Of a stretch of 64,000 nucleotides of DNA, positions 14,864 through 23,385 are shown piece by piece. The notes under the pieces are model-generated. The model was given only the letters and a program-made list of their open reading frames with translations. It made no database searches and was not told the DNA's origin. Within the stretch, counting starts at the first letter, position 1; the number at the start of each line of letters is the position of its first letter. The DNA is from Syntrophomonadaceae bacterium. GTDB taxonomy: Bacteria; Bacillota; PH28-bin88. The position numbers and the translations under genes are program-made. The stretch is from contig JAGXSE010000039.1 of the NCBI GenBank assembly GCA_018333865.1, positions 1 through 64,000 on the forward strand. The letters are read 5' to 3'.

Positions 14864-17590
14864 CTATTTCTTGAGGGCCTCCAGACCCGCTTTGATTTTT
14901 TCCGGCAAAGCAGGCACTGAGTAAATGCGTACGCCGGTAGCGTTGTAGATGGCGTTCAGGATAGCCGGGTGCGGGGCGGTCAGCGGGGCTTCGCCGACGC
15001 CTGCGGCGCCATGAGGTCCCAATTCGCGCGGGGTTTCCAGGTACATGATTTCCATATCGTCGGGAATGTCCTTAATAAAGGGCAGACCGCAGGCCACGAG
15101 ACTGGTGTGCTTCTTGAGGTCTTCGAAGTCTTCGGTCAGGGCCAGGCCGATGCCTTGAGCCAAGCCCCCGTAGATTTGCCCGTCAACTGCGGCCTTATTG
15201 GTGATGGTGCCCACATCGGCGACGGTGGTGAACTTGACAACCGTTGCTTTACCGGTCTTCATGTCCACTTCCACTTCAGGCATAAAAATTTCGTACATGT
15301 AAATTCCGAAGGGTTCTCCTTTACCGGTAACAGGATCGCAGCCGCTGCCCGAAAAACCCCATTTGCCTTCATAGCGGAGGGGGATATTCTCGGCTGCCAT
15401 TTCCTCGTAAGTGCGGAAGGTGCCGTCAGCTTTCTTCATGGCCCTCATCAGGGCATTGCAGCCGGCGATAATGGCGTTGCCGGTCATGACGTTCTGGCGG
15501 CTTCCCCCGGAAGGACCGCTGTTGGGAGTCTTGGACATGTCATTCATGACCAGCTTGATCTGCTCAGGCACGATCCCCAGCGGTCGCAGGGCTTCATGGG
15601 CATGAGTCAGCGCGCCTATGTCGGCCCCTTGCCCGTGGTCTTCCCAGGAGGTGCCAATTGTTACCCCGTCTTTGCTCAGCTCGACCCAGACCTCGGAACC
15701 GTCAACTCCGTCCAGACCGCAGCCATAGATGCCCAGGGAGAGACCGACGCCCCGCTTCTTTTCCGGCGTAGAAAGCTCTTGGCAGCGCTTTTTGGCTTCC
15801 TCCCACTTGGGACGGAGCATGTCGAACATTTCTTCAAAGACGAATACTTCCGGAACCTGTTGGGTGGGAGTAGTGGCCCCGGGACGATAAATATTCTTAT
15901 AGCGGAGTTCCAGGGGATCCATACCCAGCTTTTCGGCCAGTTCATCCATGGCGATTTCCGAAGCCAGGAAGGACTGGGGAGAACCGTAAGCACGGAAGGG
16001 GGAACCCCAGGCATGGTTGGTGCAAACGGTACGACCTATGCCGCGGATGTTGGGAATATTGTAGCCGGCCCCGATAAACTGGGCCTGGCGTACTGTAAGC
16101 AAATCGCCGAACTCGGAGTAGGGACCATGATCGATGAACCAGTCAGTCTCCATGGCCAGCAGTTTGCCTGTTTTGTCAGCGGCCAGCTTGCACTTGACAA
16201 AACCGGGGGAGCGTTTGCCGGTGTAAGTAATATTCTGGTACATGGTGTAAACCAGGGAAACCGGTTTTCCGGTGGCCAGGGCGGCAACGCCCACAAGGGC
16301 TTCCATGGTGGGGCTGAATTTGTAGCCGAAGGTGCCGCCGGTGGGGTTTTGCACAATATAGCATTTTTCCGGATCAATCCCGATTCCTTGCACAATCATG
16401 GCATGATGCAGGTGGATGCCGACGCTCTTGGAGTGAATGACCAGACGGCCTTCTTCGTCAAAGTAGGCGCATCCGCAGTCAGGTTCGATGGTAAGGTGCG
16501 GCTGACGGCTGCAGTAGGTGTTAACTTCGACAGTTACCACCTCAGGGCTTTCCATAATGGGCTTGACTTCTTCCCCTTTGATCACGCCCTGCTCATAGTA
16601 AATGTTGGGCGTTCCGGGGTGAATCTCCATAGCGTCCGGATCCATGGCGGCAGGAGCGCTCATATAAGCGGGGAGCAGTTCCAGGTCGACCCTGACTTTT
16701 TTGGCCGCAGCCTTGGCGTGCTCTTCCGTGTCGGCGCAAACTATGGCTATGGCGTCGCCAAACTGGAATACCTTCTCGTCGCAGAGGATGGGACGGTCCC
16801 AGCCGTCGCCTTTGTTGGTTGGAAAGGTGATGAGACCGGTTATGCGGTTTTTGCCTTTAACGTCCTTATGGGTAACTACTTTATAAACGCCAGGCATTTT
16901 CTCGGCTTCGGAAGTATCGATACCCTTAATGAGGGCATGGGACACTTCGGCCTGCACCAAAGCGCAACGCAAAGTACCGGGAGGCATCTGCAACGCCACA
17001 TCGGCGCCGTAGTCCCAGGTGCCGGTAACCTTTTGCAGCGCGCTGGGACGATGGTAGGTGGTCCCATAAATCTTATTGCCTATAGGCTTGAAGAGGAGAT
17101 CCTCTTTGCGCGTTTCCCCGCGCAGGACCTCGGCGGCTGCCATTACGGCGTCCACCAAAGGCTTATATCCTGTGCAGCGGCAGGCGTTGCGGTTCTTTTG
17201 GAACCAGTCGCGAACTTCGTCCCTTGCCGGACTGGGGTTTTTCTCCAGGAGAACCTTAGCGGACATAATAAAGCCGGGGCTGCAGAAACCGCACTGGGCG
17301 CAGCCGTAGGCCATCCAGGCCACCTGGATGGGATGGAGGTTCTCCGGAGTGCCGATGCCTTCGATAGTCCAGATTTTGGCGTCATCGGGCACTCTCTTCA
17401 TTTTAACGATACAGGAACGCGCCACTTCGCCATCCAGGACGATAGCGCAGGAGCCGCACTGACCTTGATTACAGCCAACCTTGCAGCCGGTCAGCAACAG
17501 CTGTTCCCGCAGGACTTGGGCCAGACTGGCCTCAGGGTCAACAATCAAGGTTCTGGGCAGGCCGTTGATCTTTAACACCTTCTTAAGCAT
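14864..17590 (-). CDS. mop: Molybdenum aldehyde oxidoreductase, Mop type (xanthine oxidase family)
   Basis: 908 residues in one chain, matching the Desulfovibrio gigas aldehyde oxidoreductase (907). Residues 1-75 bind the first 2Fe-2S cluster (GCNQGQCGSC), and residues 95-150 the second (CAQCGFCSPG and NACRCTGYKP). The rest is the molybdopterin part: DHGPYSEFGD, SPFRAYGSPQ and SGPSGGSRQ near the cofactor, and the catalytic glutamate in GVGEAPLTAPH near the C-terminus. It oxidises aldehydes to acids with water as the oxygen source. No FAD domain is present, so an external electron acceptor is needed. It follows a molybdopterin-binding protein and is flanked by XdhC and MobA-like genes. Confidence 0.95.
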   Translation of the reverse strand: MLKKVLKINGLPRTLIVDPEASLAQVLREQLLLTGCKVGCNQGQCGSCAIVLDGEVARSCIVKMKRVPDDAKIWTIEGIGTPENLHPIQVAWMAYGCAQCGFCSPGFIMSAKVLLEKNPSPARDEVRDWFQKNRNACRCTGYKPLVDAVMAAAEVLRGETRKEDLLFKPIGNKIYGTTYHRPSALQKVTGTWDYGADVALQMPPGTLRCALVQAEVSHALIKGIDTSEAEKMPGVYKVVTHKDVKGKNRITGLITFPTNKGDGWDRPILCDEKVFQFGDAIAIVCADTEEHAKAAAKKVRVDLELLPAYMSAPAAMDPDAMEIHPGTPNIYYEQGVIKGEEVKPIMESPEVVTVEVNTYCSRQPHLTIEPDCGCAYFDEEGRLVIHSKSVGIHLHHAMIVQGIGIDPEKCYIVQNPTGGTFGYKFSPTMEALVGVAALATGKPVSLVYTMYQNITYTGKRSPGFVKCKLAADKTGKLLAMETDWFIDHGPYSEFGDLLTVRQAQFIGAGYNIPNIRGIGRTVCTNHAWGSPFRAYGSPQSFLASEIAMDELAEKLGMDPLELRYKNIYRPGATTPTQQVPEVFVFEEMFDMLRPKWEEAKKRCQELSTPEKKRGVGLSLGIYGCGLDGVDGSEVWVELSKDGVTIGTSWEDHGQGADIGALTHAHEALRPLGIVPEQIKLVMNDMSKTPNSGPSGGSRQNVMTGNAIIAGCNALMRAMKKADGTFRTYEEMAAENIPLRYEGKWGFSGSGCDPVTGKGEPFGIYMYEIFMPEVEVDMKTGKATVVKFTTVADVGTITNKAAVDGQIYGGLAQGIGLALTEDFEDLKKHTSLVACGLPFIKDIPDDMEIMYLETPRELGPHGAAGVGEAPLTAPHPAILNAIYNATGVRIYSVPALPEKIKAGLEALKK

Positions 17591-17650
17591 TTTCCTTCTC
17601 TCCTCGTATAATTTTATAGTGTATTTTAGAGGTTATACACCCCTCAAATC

Positions 17651-18676
17651 CTAACTCCCTTTCCCAAAATTACATTCGGGATACCGGCAGGGGCCGCAGA
17701 CTCCGCACAATCCTCCATGACCCAATCGGGTAATGTCTCTGCGCGTAATCTCCTCTCCGGCCAGAATCCGGGGAGCCACCAGGTCAAAAACCGTCGTCTT
17801 GTGATACATCACACAACCCGGCAACCCCAGCACCGGGACATCCCCCATATAGGCCAGCATAAACATCGATCCCGGCAACACAGGCGCCCCGTAAATAACC
17901 ACCTGCCCCCCAGCGGCTCTGATCCCCGCCGGGGTCACGTCATCGGGATCAACGGACATCCCGCCTGTGGTGACAATCATTTCGGCACCCTCCTGGATAA
18001 GAGTCCGAATGGCCTCCGCAATCATCCAAATGCTGTCGTTGGCAAAGATCTGCCTCAGAACCCGGCTGCCCCACCCGGTTACCTTTCTCTCTATAACAGG
18101 TCCGAACTTGTCTATGATGCGACCGTGATAAACCTCGCTGCCTGTTGTGACTATTCCTACTTTCAGGGAGCGCAGGGGTTCAATCTGAAAAACGGGGTAG
18201 AATGATTGGCTTATTCTCTCCGCCTGCTCGATTTTCTCCCTGTAGATTACCAGCGGGATAACCCGGCAACCCGCCAAGGTTTTGCCCGCCGTTACCAATT
18301 GATTGGAATGGATGGAAGCAACCACGATCTCACTGATTTCGTTAACCTCTTCCAGGGCGGGAGTATTGATTTTTAAGAGACCATTCCGATCCGCTTTTAG
18401 CTCGACCTTTCCTTCCGCCGGTTCCGTGATAACAATCCCCGGGCCTGCCACAGCTTTGGCTATCCTAAGCGCCGCTTCGTCTTCATGCAGTTTTTTTTCG
18501 TTTATTTCCCAGATATAAATATGCTCTTTTCCCAGGTTCAGGAGTCTCGGTATGTCCTCCTGGCTTACAACGTGGCCTTTTTTGAAGGCCCTGCCTTTTC
18601 TTTTGCCGGGAACAATCTCCGTAACATCGTGACAAAGCACCATTCCTGCCGCCTCGGTAACCGCTATGGTTTTCAT
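17651..18676 (-). CDS. Molybdopterin-binding protein with C-terminal cysteine motif (MoeA-related)
   Basis: About 341 residues from ATG 18674-18676, with GAAGGAAG upstream. The core is the MoeA/MogA molybdopterin-binding fold: VGIVTTGSEVYHGR, then VTTGGMSVDPDDVTPAG and VLGLPGCVMYH. The MoeA N-terminal domain is reduced. The tail GLCGVCGPCRYPECNFGKG has four cysteines and may bind a metal or cluster. The gene is immediately upstream of the Mop oxidoreductase and downstream of a long leader that has a sigma-54 promoter and an intrinsic terminator. It may hold or hand over the cofactor to that enzyme. Confidence 0.87.
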   Translation of the reverse strand: MKTIAVTEAAGMVLCHDVTEIVPGKRKGRAFKKGHVVSQEDIPRLLNLGKEHIYIWEINEKKLHEDEAALRIAKAVAGPGIVITEPAEGKVELKADRNGLLKINTPALEEVNEISEIVVASIHSNQLVTAGKTLAGCRVIPLVIYREKIEQAERISQSFYPVFQIEPLRSLKVGIVTTGSEVYHGRIIDKFGPVIERKVTGWGSRVLRQIFANDSIWMIAEAIRTLIQEGAEMIVTTGGMSVDPDDVTPAGIRAAGGQVVIYGAPVLPGSMFMLAYMGDVPVLGLPGCVMYHKTTVFDLVAPRILAGEEITRRDITRLGHGGLCGVCGPCRYPECNFGKGS

Positions 18677-18715
18677 CAGACCACTTCCTTCGGGCAAAAT
18701 GTAGAGAATCCAGCG

Positions 18716-18757
18716 ACAAAAAAGCAAAGCGCAGAAAAAGAAAACAGCGCTTTGCTT
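18716..18757 (-). terminator. Intrinsic terminator inside the leader of the MoeA-like/mop operon (attenuator)
   Basis: AAGCAAAGCGC (18722-18732) and GCGCTTTGCTT (18747-18757) form a perfect 11-bp stem, followed on the minus strand by TTTTTTG. It lies only ~40 bases before the start codon, so RNA from the upstream sigma-54 promoter must pass it. This makes it a likely attenuator. Confidence 0.8.
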
Positions 18758-18900
18758 AACAGCCTTTGGGCCAGTACACTGTATTCCTTTTTCTCCCGGA
18801 TGGTCCGGCCAAGGCTAAACCCCAGCAACCGCTTAACCAATTACCAACTCAAGAATTGCCAACAGCGAACTCGCTTAGAAGTATCCAGTATTCTTATATA
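18758..18900 (-). promoter_or_regulatory. Structured 5' leader of unknown class ahead of the attenuator
   Basis: On the minus strand AGCCTTGGCC (18807-18816) can pair with GGCCCAAAGGCT (18761-18772), enclosing a CCGGA-CCA-TCCGG hairpin. The 3' arm ends right beside the 5' arm of the terminator stem. It lacks the GCCTCCC and GGAAAGGAGT blocks of the two Moco riboswitches in this window. It could be an unrecognised riboswitch or protein-binding leader. Confidence 0.4.
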
Positions 18901-18910
18901 GTAAGTTATA

Positions 18911-18928
18911 TAGCAAGTATCATGCCAA
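18911..18928 (-). promoter_or_regulatory. Sigma-54 (-24/-12) promoter of the MoeA-like/mop operon
   Basis: On the minus strand TTGGCATGATACTTGCTA matches the sigma-54 consensus TGGCAC-N5-TTGC, with GG and GC exactly 10 bases apart. It lies ~235 bases before the MoeA-like start. A sigma-54-dependent activator is encoded at 23.4-25.4 kb. The promoter is the best -24/-12 match I found in the window. Confidence 0.75.
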
Positions 18929-18930
18929 AA

Positions 18931-18968
18931 AAGAAACCACCCTGTCCGCCGCGAGGTGGCTGGTCTTT
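18931..18968 (-). terminator. Second hairpin terminator downstream of modC
   Basis: CCACC and GGTGG arms flank a GC-rich loop and are followed on the minus strand by TTTCTTTTTT. With the hairpin at 18997-19034 it isolates the mod operon from the sigma-54 promoter. Confidence 0.6.
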
Positions 18969-18996
18969 TGTTTTGTTAAGGCCGGAAAATGTGTAT

Positions 18997-19034
18997 AAAA
19001 AGTGTTACTCAAAGCATTTCAAGTAACACTTTTT
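18997..19034 (-). terminator. Terminator downstream of the modABC operon
   Basis: AAAAAGTGTTACT (18997-19009) and AGTAACACTTTTT (19022-19034) are perfectly complementary over 13 bp, with A/T tracts making it active in both directions. It lies 80 bases past the modC stop. Confidence 0.85.
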
Positions 19035-19114
19035 ACACAGGAAGGTTACACTTTAGGTTCAAGAAACTTACCAGCAAATTCGGTCTGGAGGCAGGCTGCA
19101 CGTTTACAATGGGA

Positions 19115-20191
19115 TCAATCTTCTTTTGTCAAAAAAAGACTGGACGGGTCCAGATGGAGCAGCCAGGGATATGGTTTCCTGCGCTGCTCTTCCCATTTAT
19201 CCCTGTATAACATGGCCTGCAGGCAACAATCGTCGTTGTTGGCGACACCGTCAAGCCCATCAATCCGCAGGCGGAGAATGACGGTGTGGGGAGACTCTGT
19301 GATGCCGACAGGGCGGCAGGGAAAGGTATTAACTGCTCCTGGCTCATCTACCAGCAAGAGGTGGTGCTCCCTGATACCAATATGAGACACTCCCGCTGAA
19401 AAGATCTGGGCCACCTGCAGCTTACAGCCCCAGTTCAAGGCCTCAACAGTTCCGAGGGAGAGCATACGAATAGGGGATAGGTTCCGGCATCCGGTCAGAC
19501 GGGCAGAGGTTATCGTCGGCGGATGCTGAAAAAGGGTCTCTTTGTGGCCTGCGGCCACAACCCGCCCGCCATCCAGCAACAACAGTTCCTTACAGATGCG
19601 GTATGATTCTTCCAGATTGTGGGTGACATACAAGGAACACCCACGGTATTTCCCGAGGTTTTCCGCCAGCTGTGCCTCAAGCTGGTTACGCAGTTGGCTG
19701 TCCAGCGAGGAAAATGGTTCATCTAAAAGCAAGGCTTCCGGTTCCAGAACCAGTGCCCGCGCCAAGGCGACCCGCTGCTGTTGGCCGCCGGAAAGCTGGC
19801 GCGGGTAACGTTTTCCCAGGCCGTGCAAATTGACCAAAGACAGAATTTCTTCAACACAACTGGCCTTTTCCTGTTTGGAAAGGTGCTGCAGACCGAAGCA
19901 AATGTTCTGTTCAACATTTAAATGTGGGAAAAGGGCATAGCTCTGAAAAAGGTAGCCGATTTTCCGCTTCCGGCTCGGCAGGTTAATACCCTGTTCCGCG
20001 TCAAAAAGAACACGCCCGTTAAGGACAATCCTGCCTTTGCTAGGGGTAACAAGGCCGGCGATACAGCGCAAAGTCATGCTTTTGCCGGAGCCGGAGGCAC
20101 CAAGTAAACCAAGGGTATCCTCGCCGGCTGTAAAAGCAACGCGCAGGCGAAACCCGGACAATTCTTTTTCAATATCAACAATGAGCGTCAT
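19115..20191 (-). CDS. modC: Molybdate ABC transporter ATP-binding protein
   Basis: 358 residues. Walker A is GASGSGKSMT near residue 31, the ABC signature is LSGGQQQRVALARAL, and Walker B is ALLLDEPFSSLD followed by the H-loop VTHNLEESY. The C-terminal ~110 residues form a TOBE/MOP-like regulatory domain that can bind oxyanion. ModC drives molybdate (or tungstate) uptake through ModB. It is the last gene of modABC, one base after modB. Confidence 0.93.
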   Translation of the reverse strand: MTLIVDIEKELSGFRLRVAFTAGEDTLGLLGASGSGKSMTLRCIAGLVTPSKGRIVLNGRVLFDAEQGINLPSRKRKIGYLFQSYALFPHLNVEQNICFGLQHLSKQEKASCVEEILSLVNLHGLGKRYPRQLSGGQQQRVALARALVLEPEALLLDEPFSSLDSQLRNQLEAQLAENLGKYRGCSLYVTHNLEESYRICKELLLLDGGRVVAAGHKETLFQHPPTITSARLTGCRNLSPIRMLSLGTVEALNWGCKLQVAQIFSAGVSHIGIREHHLLLVDEPGAVNTFPCRPVGITESPHTVILRLRIDGLDGVANNDDCCLQAMLYRDKWEEQRRKPYPWLLHLDPSSLFLTKED

Positions 20192-20192
20192 C

Positions 20193-20876
20193 TTAACCCA
20201 CCCTGCTATGCGTGAAGAAGTTTTGCCGGCGATAAGACCAATAATTCAGAGCCAATACACTGGCCGTGGAAACAGCGATCATCAATAGCGTCCAGACCAG
20301 TGCGACATCTCGCTTGCCGCCTTCCACGGCAAAATATATGGCAATGGGCATCGTCTGTGTCTTGCCCGGGATATTGCCGGCCATCATCAAAGTAGCGCCA
20401 AATTCGCCAAGCGCACGCGCAAAGGAAAGAATGATCCCTGCGGTAACTCCCGGCCAGGAAAGAGGAAGGATAACCCGCCAAAACAGGCTCCATTCGCTGG
20501 CTCCCATGGTACGGGCGGCATCGGGTAGGTCCGGGTCAACCTGCTCAAAGGCGCCGCGTGCCGTCCGGTACATTAACGGAAATGCTACCACCGCCGCGGC
20601 AATAGCGGCCCCATACCAGGTGAACACGACCGGTATCCCCCACTCGGTCAGCACCCGCCCCAATAAGCCCCGGCTGCCGAAGACGAGCAATAAGAGAAAT
20701 CCTACCACCGTCGGCGGGAGGAGCATCGGCATGATCAGCAACCCATCGACCAGGGATTTGATTTTACCACCCGGTGTGTGCGCCAGCCAGCGGGCGGCGA
20801 GAATTCCGGGGAAAAAGGCTACCGCTGTGGCAGCGGTAGCGGTTTGCAGGGAAATGAACAGCGGTGATAAATCCAT
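20193..20876 (-). CDS. modB: Molybdate ABC transporter permease
   Basis: 227 residues with five to six membrane helices. The EAA-type cytoplasmic loop is present as ARTMGASEWSLFWRVILPLSWPG split by its helix turn around residues 120-145, followed by SFARALGEFGATLMMAGN, which is characteristic of ModB/CysT permeases. It forms the membrane channel for molybdate, taking it from ModA. It lies between modA (24-base gap) and modC (1-base gap). Confidence 0.94.
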   Translation of the reverse strand: MDLSPLFISLQTATAATAVAFFPGILAARWLAHTPGGKIKSLVDGLLIMPMLLPPTVVGFLLLLVFGSRGLLGRVLTEWGIPVVFTWYGAAIAAAVVAFPLMYRTARGAFEQVDPDLPDAARTMGASEWSLFWRVILPLSWPGVTAGIILSFARALGEFGATLMMAGNIPGKTQTMPIAIYFAVEGGKRDVALVWTLLMIAVSTASVLALNYWSYRRQNFFTHSRVG

Positions 20877-20900
20877 ACAATAATCACTCTCGTCTCCCTA

Positions 20901-22034
20901 TCAATTAATGACAGCAAATCCGTAACGTTCAAACACCGCGTCAGCCTGCGCACTGCGGAGAAAATCTAAGAAGTCCCTGGCCGCAAAAGGTTCCTGGCTT
21001 CTTCTCAGCGCAGCAGCCGGATAAACGATCGGCGAGTGGGATCCTGGCGGTGCAGTGGCCAGAACGGAAACATTTGGCGCAATTTTGGCATCAGACAGGT
21101 ACACAAACCCCGCGTCGGCATCGCCGGCCTCCACCCAAGCCAAGACCTGACGTACCGAGTTGCCAAAGACAAACTTAGGCTGCAGCCTGTCCCAAAGACC
21201 CTGAGCGGTAAGCGATTCTCTGGCGTAAAGGCCGGCTGGCACACTGCCCGGATCCCCAACGCCAATTCTGCGGACCGTACCGGCAACCAACTCGTTAAAA
21301 CCGCCAACTCCCCGTAACCCCTGCCTGCCTACCAGGACCAGGGTGTTGCCAAGCAGGTCAGTCCTTGTTCCCTCGATTAGCAGTCCTTTTTCCTGCAAGA
21401 TATCCATATTCCTCTTAGCAGCAGAGATAAACATATCAGCCGGCGCACCCTCCTCAATTTGCCGCTGCAACGCACCGGAGGCGGCATAATTGGGAGTGAT
21501 CCTCACAACCGGTCTTTTCTCCTGATACATGGTAATCAGCTCATCGAGGGCATCCTTCAGGCTGGCTGCGGCGGAAACAGTCAGCCTAATCGGGCTGGCG
21601 GTAAGTCGCACCGTCCTCTCTGCAGCGTTCCAGTCTGCACGTGCCCCGAGGGTCTCGCTTACAAAGCGCAGGGGCACCAGGGTGCGGCCGTTAACAATCA
21701 TCGGCAAGGTATCCAGGCTTACCGGCGTGCCGTTTCTGCGTGCCGTATTATCATTCATGGACAGCTGGACGTTGTTGTCTCCCCTGAGAACCGTGACCAT
21801 TCTGGTGTTGTCGTCCCACCTGATGTCCGCGCCAAGATTCTCAGCGATAACCCGCAGGGGCACCAACACCCGGTCACCTACCAATACCGGCTGCACCTCC
21901 GCCGCCAGCGCCTTATCATTCAGCAGCACCCTTATCTCGCCGGCCTGAACCGGACTTACCATGCCAATAGTGAAAAACAAGGCGATCAGCAAAAAGACGA
22001 CACCAAACCTGTTGACAAAGCTGTTTTTGAACAT
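20901..22034 (-). CDS. modA: Molybdate-binding protein ModA with N-terminal copper-amine-oxidase-like stalk domain
   Basis: 377 residues, longer than usual ModA (~250). A signal peptide covers residues ~1-31, without a lipobox cysteine. Residues ~32-145 are a Cu-amine-oxidase N1 stalk repeat (VLVGDRVLVPLRVIAENLGA and later VNGRTLVPLRFVSETLGA), common in surface proteins of Firmicutes. Residues ~150-377 are ModA: LTVSAAASLKDAL, then PADMFISA and ADAGFVYLSDA. The stalk may anchor or space the binding protein at the wall. This domain fusion is unusual. Confidence 0.9.
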   Translation of the reverse strand: MFKNSFVNRFGVVFLLIALFFTIGMVSPVQAGEIRVLLNDKALAAEVQPVLVGDRVLVPLRVIAENLGADIRWDDNTRMVTVLRGDNNVQLSMNDNTARRNGTPVSLDTLPMIVNGRTLVPLRFVSETLGARADWNAAERTVRLTASPIRLTVSAAASLKDALDELITMYQEKRPVVRITPNYAASGALQRQIEEGAPADMFISAAKRNMDILQEKGLLIEGTRTDLLGNTLVLVGRQGLRGVGGFNELVAGTVRRIGVGDPGSVPAGLYARESLTAQGLWDRLQPKFVFGNSVRQVLAWVEAGDADAGFVYLSDAKIAPNVSVLATAPPGSHSPIVYPAAALRRSQEPFAARDFLDFLRSAQADAVFERYGFAVIN

Positions 22035-22377
22035 AAATCAATTAATCTCCTTTGCGCTTTTTTTGCGTCTAAAACAATCCATTGCGCTGCCCTTTTTCGA
22101 TATCCGGCACGCTATTTAATCAAAATGTCTCCTCCTTCCCTTTTCAAATATAATAAAATAAGGTGAAAATAGTATATTTCATAATATAACGTAACATAAC
22201 TAATAAATTTATTATGTTATGGAATGTTTTGTTATGTTTCATTGTACAAACTTTGTTATTAAAATGCAATACCAAAAATCATGTGTACAGTTAATATGTT
22301 TTTTTGTTTTGAAATGATATAATACACTTGGTATAGTCCCGGAATATAACCACAAGATTGAATAGGGGAGGACTAAT
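22035..22377. promoter_or_regulatory. Divergent control region between modABC and its putative regulator
   Basis: This AT-rich region drives modA leftwards and the HTH-PBP gene rightwards. CATAAC and GTTATG half-sites recur several times between 22180 and 22245, including a CATAAC...GTTATG inverted pair about 27 bases long. A minus-strand TTATGT-17-TATACT promoter overlaps them, and a plus-strand TATAAT lies at 22318-22323. Operator use by the regulator is inference. Confidence 0.5.
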
Positions 22378-23340
22378 ATGACTGATAATTCGGTCTTAAC
22401 CCCTCTGGAGGTTGCCAATATCTTAAAAATTACTAAAAATACAGTCTATGAACTGATTAAGCGCGGAGAACTCAATGCTTACAGGGTCGGGAAAAAGGTC
22501 AGGGTGGACATGAGGGATATTGAAGAATACAAAAACCGAACCAAAAATCTGAAAAACACAACACCGGAGAATAGTACAAGAACTGCCGTGACGGCCAAAC
22601 AAAACCCCTTGTCTATTGAGCAGACATCTTCGGGCAACGATTTTATCATCTGCGGACAGGACGCAATCCTTGATATTTTATCAAGACACTTGGAACTGCG
22701 CCCCCAAGGCGTCCGGGCGCTCCGCTCTTACATCGGCAGTTACAACGGACTGTACGCCCTGTACCAGGGAAAAGCGCAGGTTGCCACAGCCCACATGTGG
22801 GACGGCGAAACAAACCAGTACAATACGCCTTATGTGCGAAGGATGCTCCCAGGAATTCCGGCGGTAATCTTTAACCTTGCCGGCCGCACCCAGGGCTTTT
22901 ATGTGGCCAATGGCAACCCCAAAGGCATCAAAAGCTGGGAAGACCTGAAAAGAAAGGATATTTCAATTATTAACCGGGAAAAGGGAAGCGGCGTAAGAAT
23001 CTTGTTAGATGAGCATCTGAGGATAATGGGCATGACCGGCAAACAGCTCAAAGGTTATGAGCAGGAATATTCCTCCCATCTCGCTGTGGCCAGCGCAGTT
23101 GCCAGGGGGGAAGCCGATGTTGGGGTTGGCAATGAAAAAACCGGTCTTCAGGTAAAAGGAGTAGATTTTCTGCCTCTGCAAAAGGAAAGATTAGACCTGA
23201 TCATAAAAAAGGAAGATCTGGATAAACCCGCGTTTGAAGCCATAATAGAAATAATCCGCTCCCAGAAATTCAAAGCGGAGTTGGAAGGAATCGGGGGATA
23301 TGATCTCGCCCAAACAGGTGAAATTGTGGCGGAAACATAA
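22378..23340 (+). CDS. One-component regulator: MerR/excisionase-type HTH plus periplasmic-binding-like sensor
   Basis: 320 residues. Residues 1-55 form an excisionase-type helix-turn-helix (LTPLEVANILKITKNTVYEL). Residues ~85-310 are a type-2 periplasmic-binding-like domain with NREKGSGVRILLDE and SAVARGEADVGVGNE. The same domain is fused to MoeA at 28.5-30.4 kb. It is divergent from modABC, so it most likely senses molybdate, tungstate or a pterin and controls uptake. RBS AGGGGAGG precedes the ATG. Confidence 0.85.
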   Translation: MTDNSVLTPLEVANILKITKNTVYELIKRGELNAYRVGKKVRVDMRDIEEYKNRTKNLKNTTPENSTRTAVTAKQNPLSIEQTSSGNDFIICGQDAILDILSRHLELRPQGVRALRSYIGSYNGLYALYQGKAQVATAHMWDGETNQYNTPYVRRMLPGIPAVIFNLAGRTQGFYVANGNPKGIKSWEDLKRKDISIINREKGSGVRILLDEHLRIMGMTGKQLKGYEQEYSSHLAVASAVARGEADVGVGNEKTGLQVKGVDFLPLQKERLDLIIKKEDLDKPAFEAIIEIIRSQKFKAELEGIGGYDLAQTGEIVAET

Positions 23341-23368
23341 AAAAGGGGGCGGCTTAAGCCGCTCCCTG
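23341..23368 (-). terminator. Terminator between the convergent regulator genes
   Basis: GGGGGCGGC and GCCGCTCCC flank a TTAA loop. On the minus strand the stem runs into TTTTTT, so it serves the sigma-54 activator; it lies immediately after the stop of the plus-strand regulator and may serve both. Confidence 0.8.
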
Positions 23369-23385
23369 CTTCGTCTTTATCTTCG

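Noticed and set aside
14969-17575. An 868-codon open frame on the plus strand, antisense to the aldehyde oxidoreductase gene.
   Set aside because: The minus-strand product matches the whole Mop family with all cluster motifs. The antisense frame is open through codon bias and resembles no family.
18758-18860. SAM-I riboswitch, suggested by AAACCCCAGCAACC on the plus strand.
   Set aside because: The GAGGGA and GGCCC-UGA core elements and P1 are missing, and the transcript is on the other strand.
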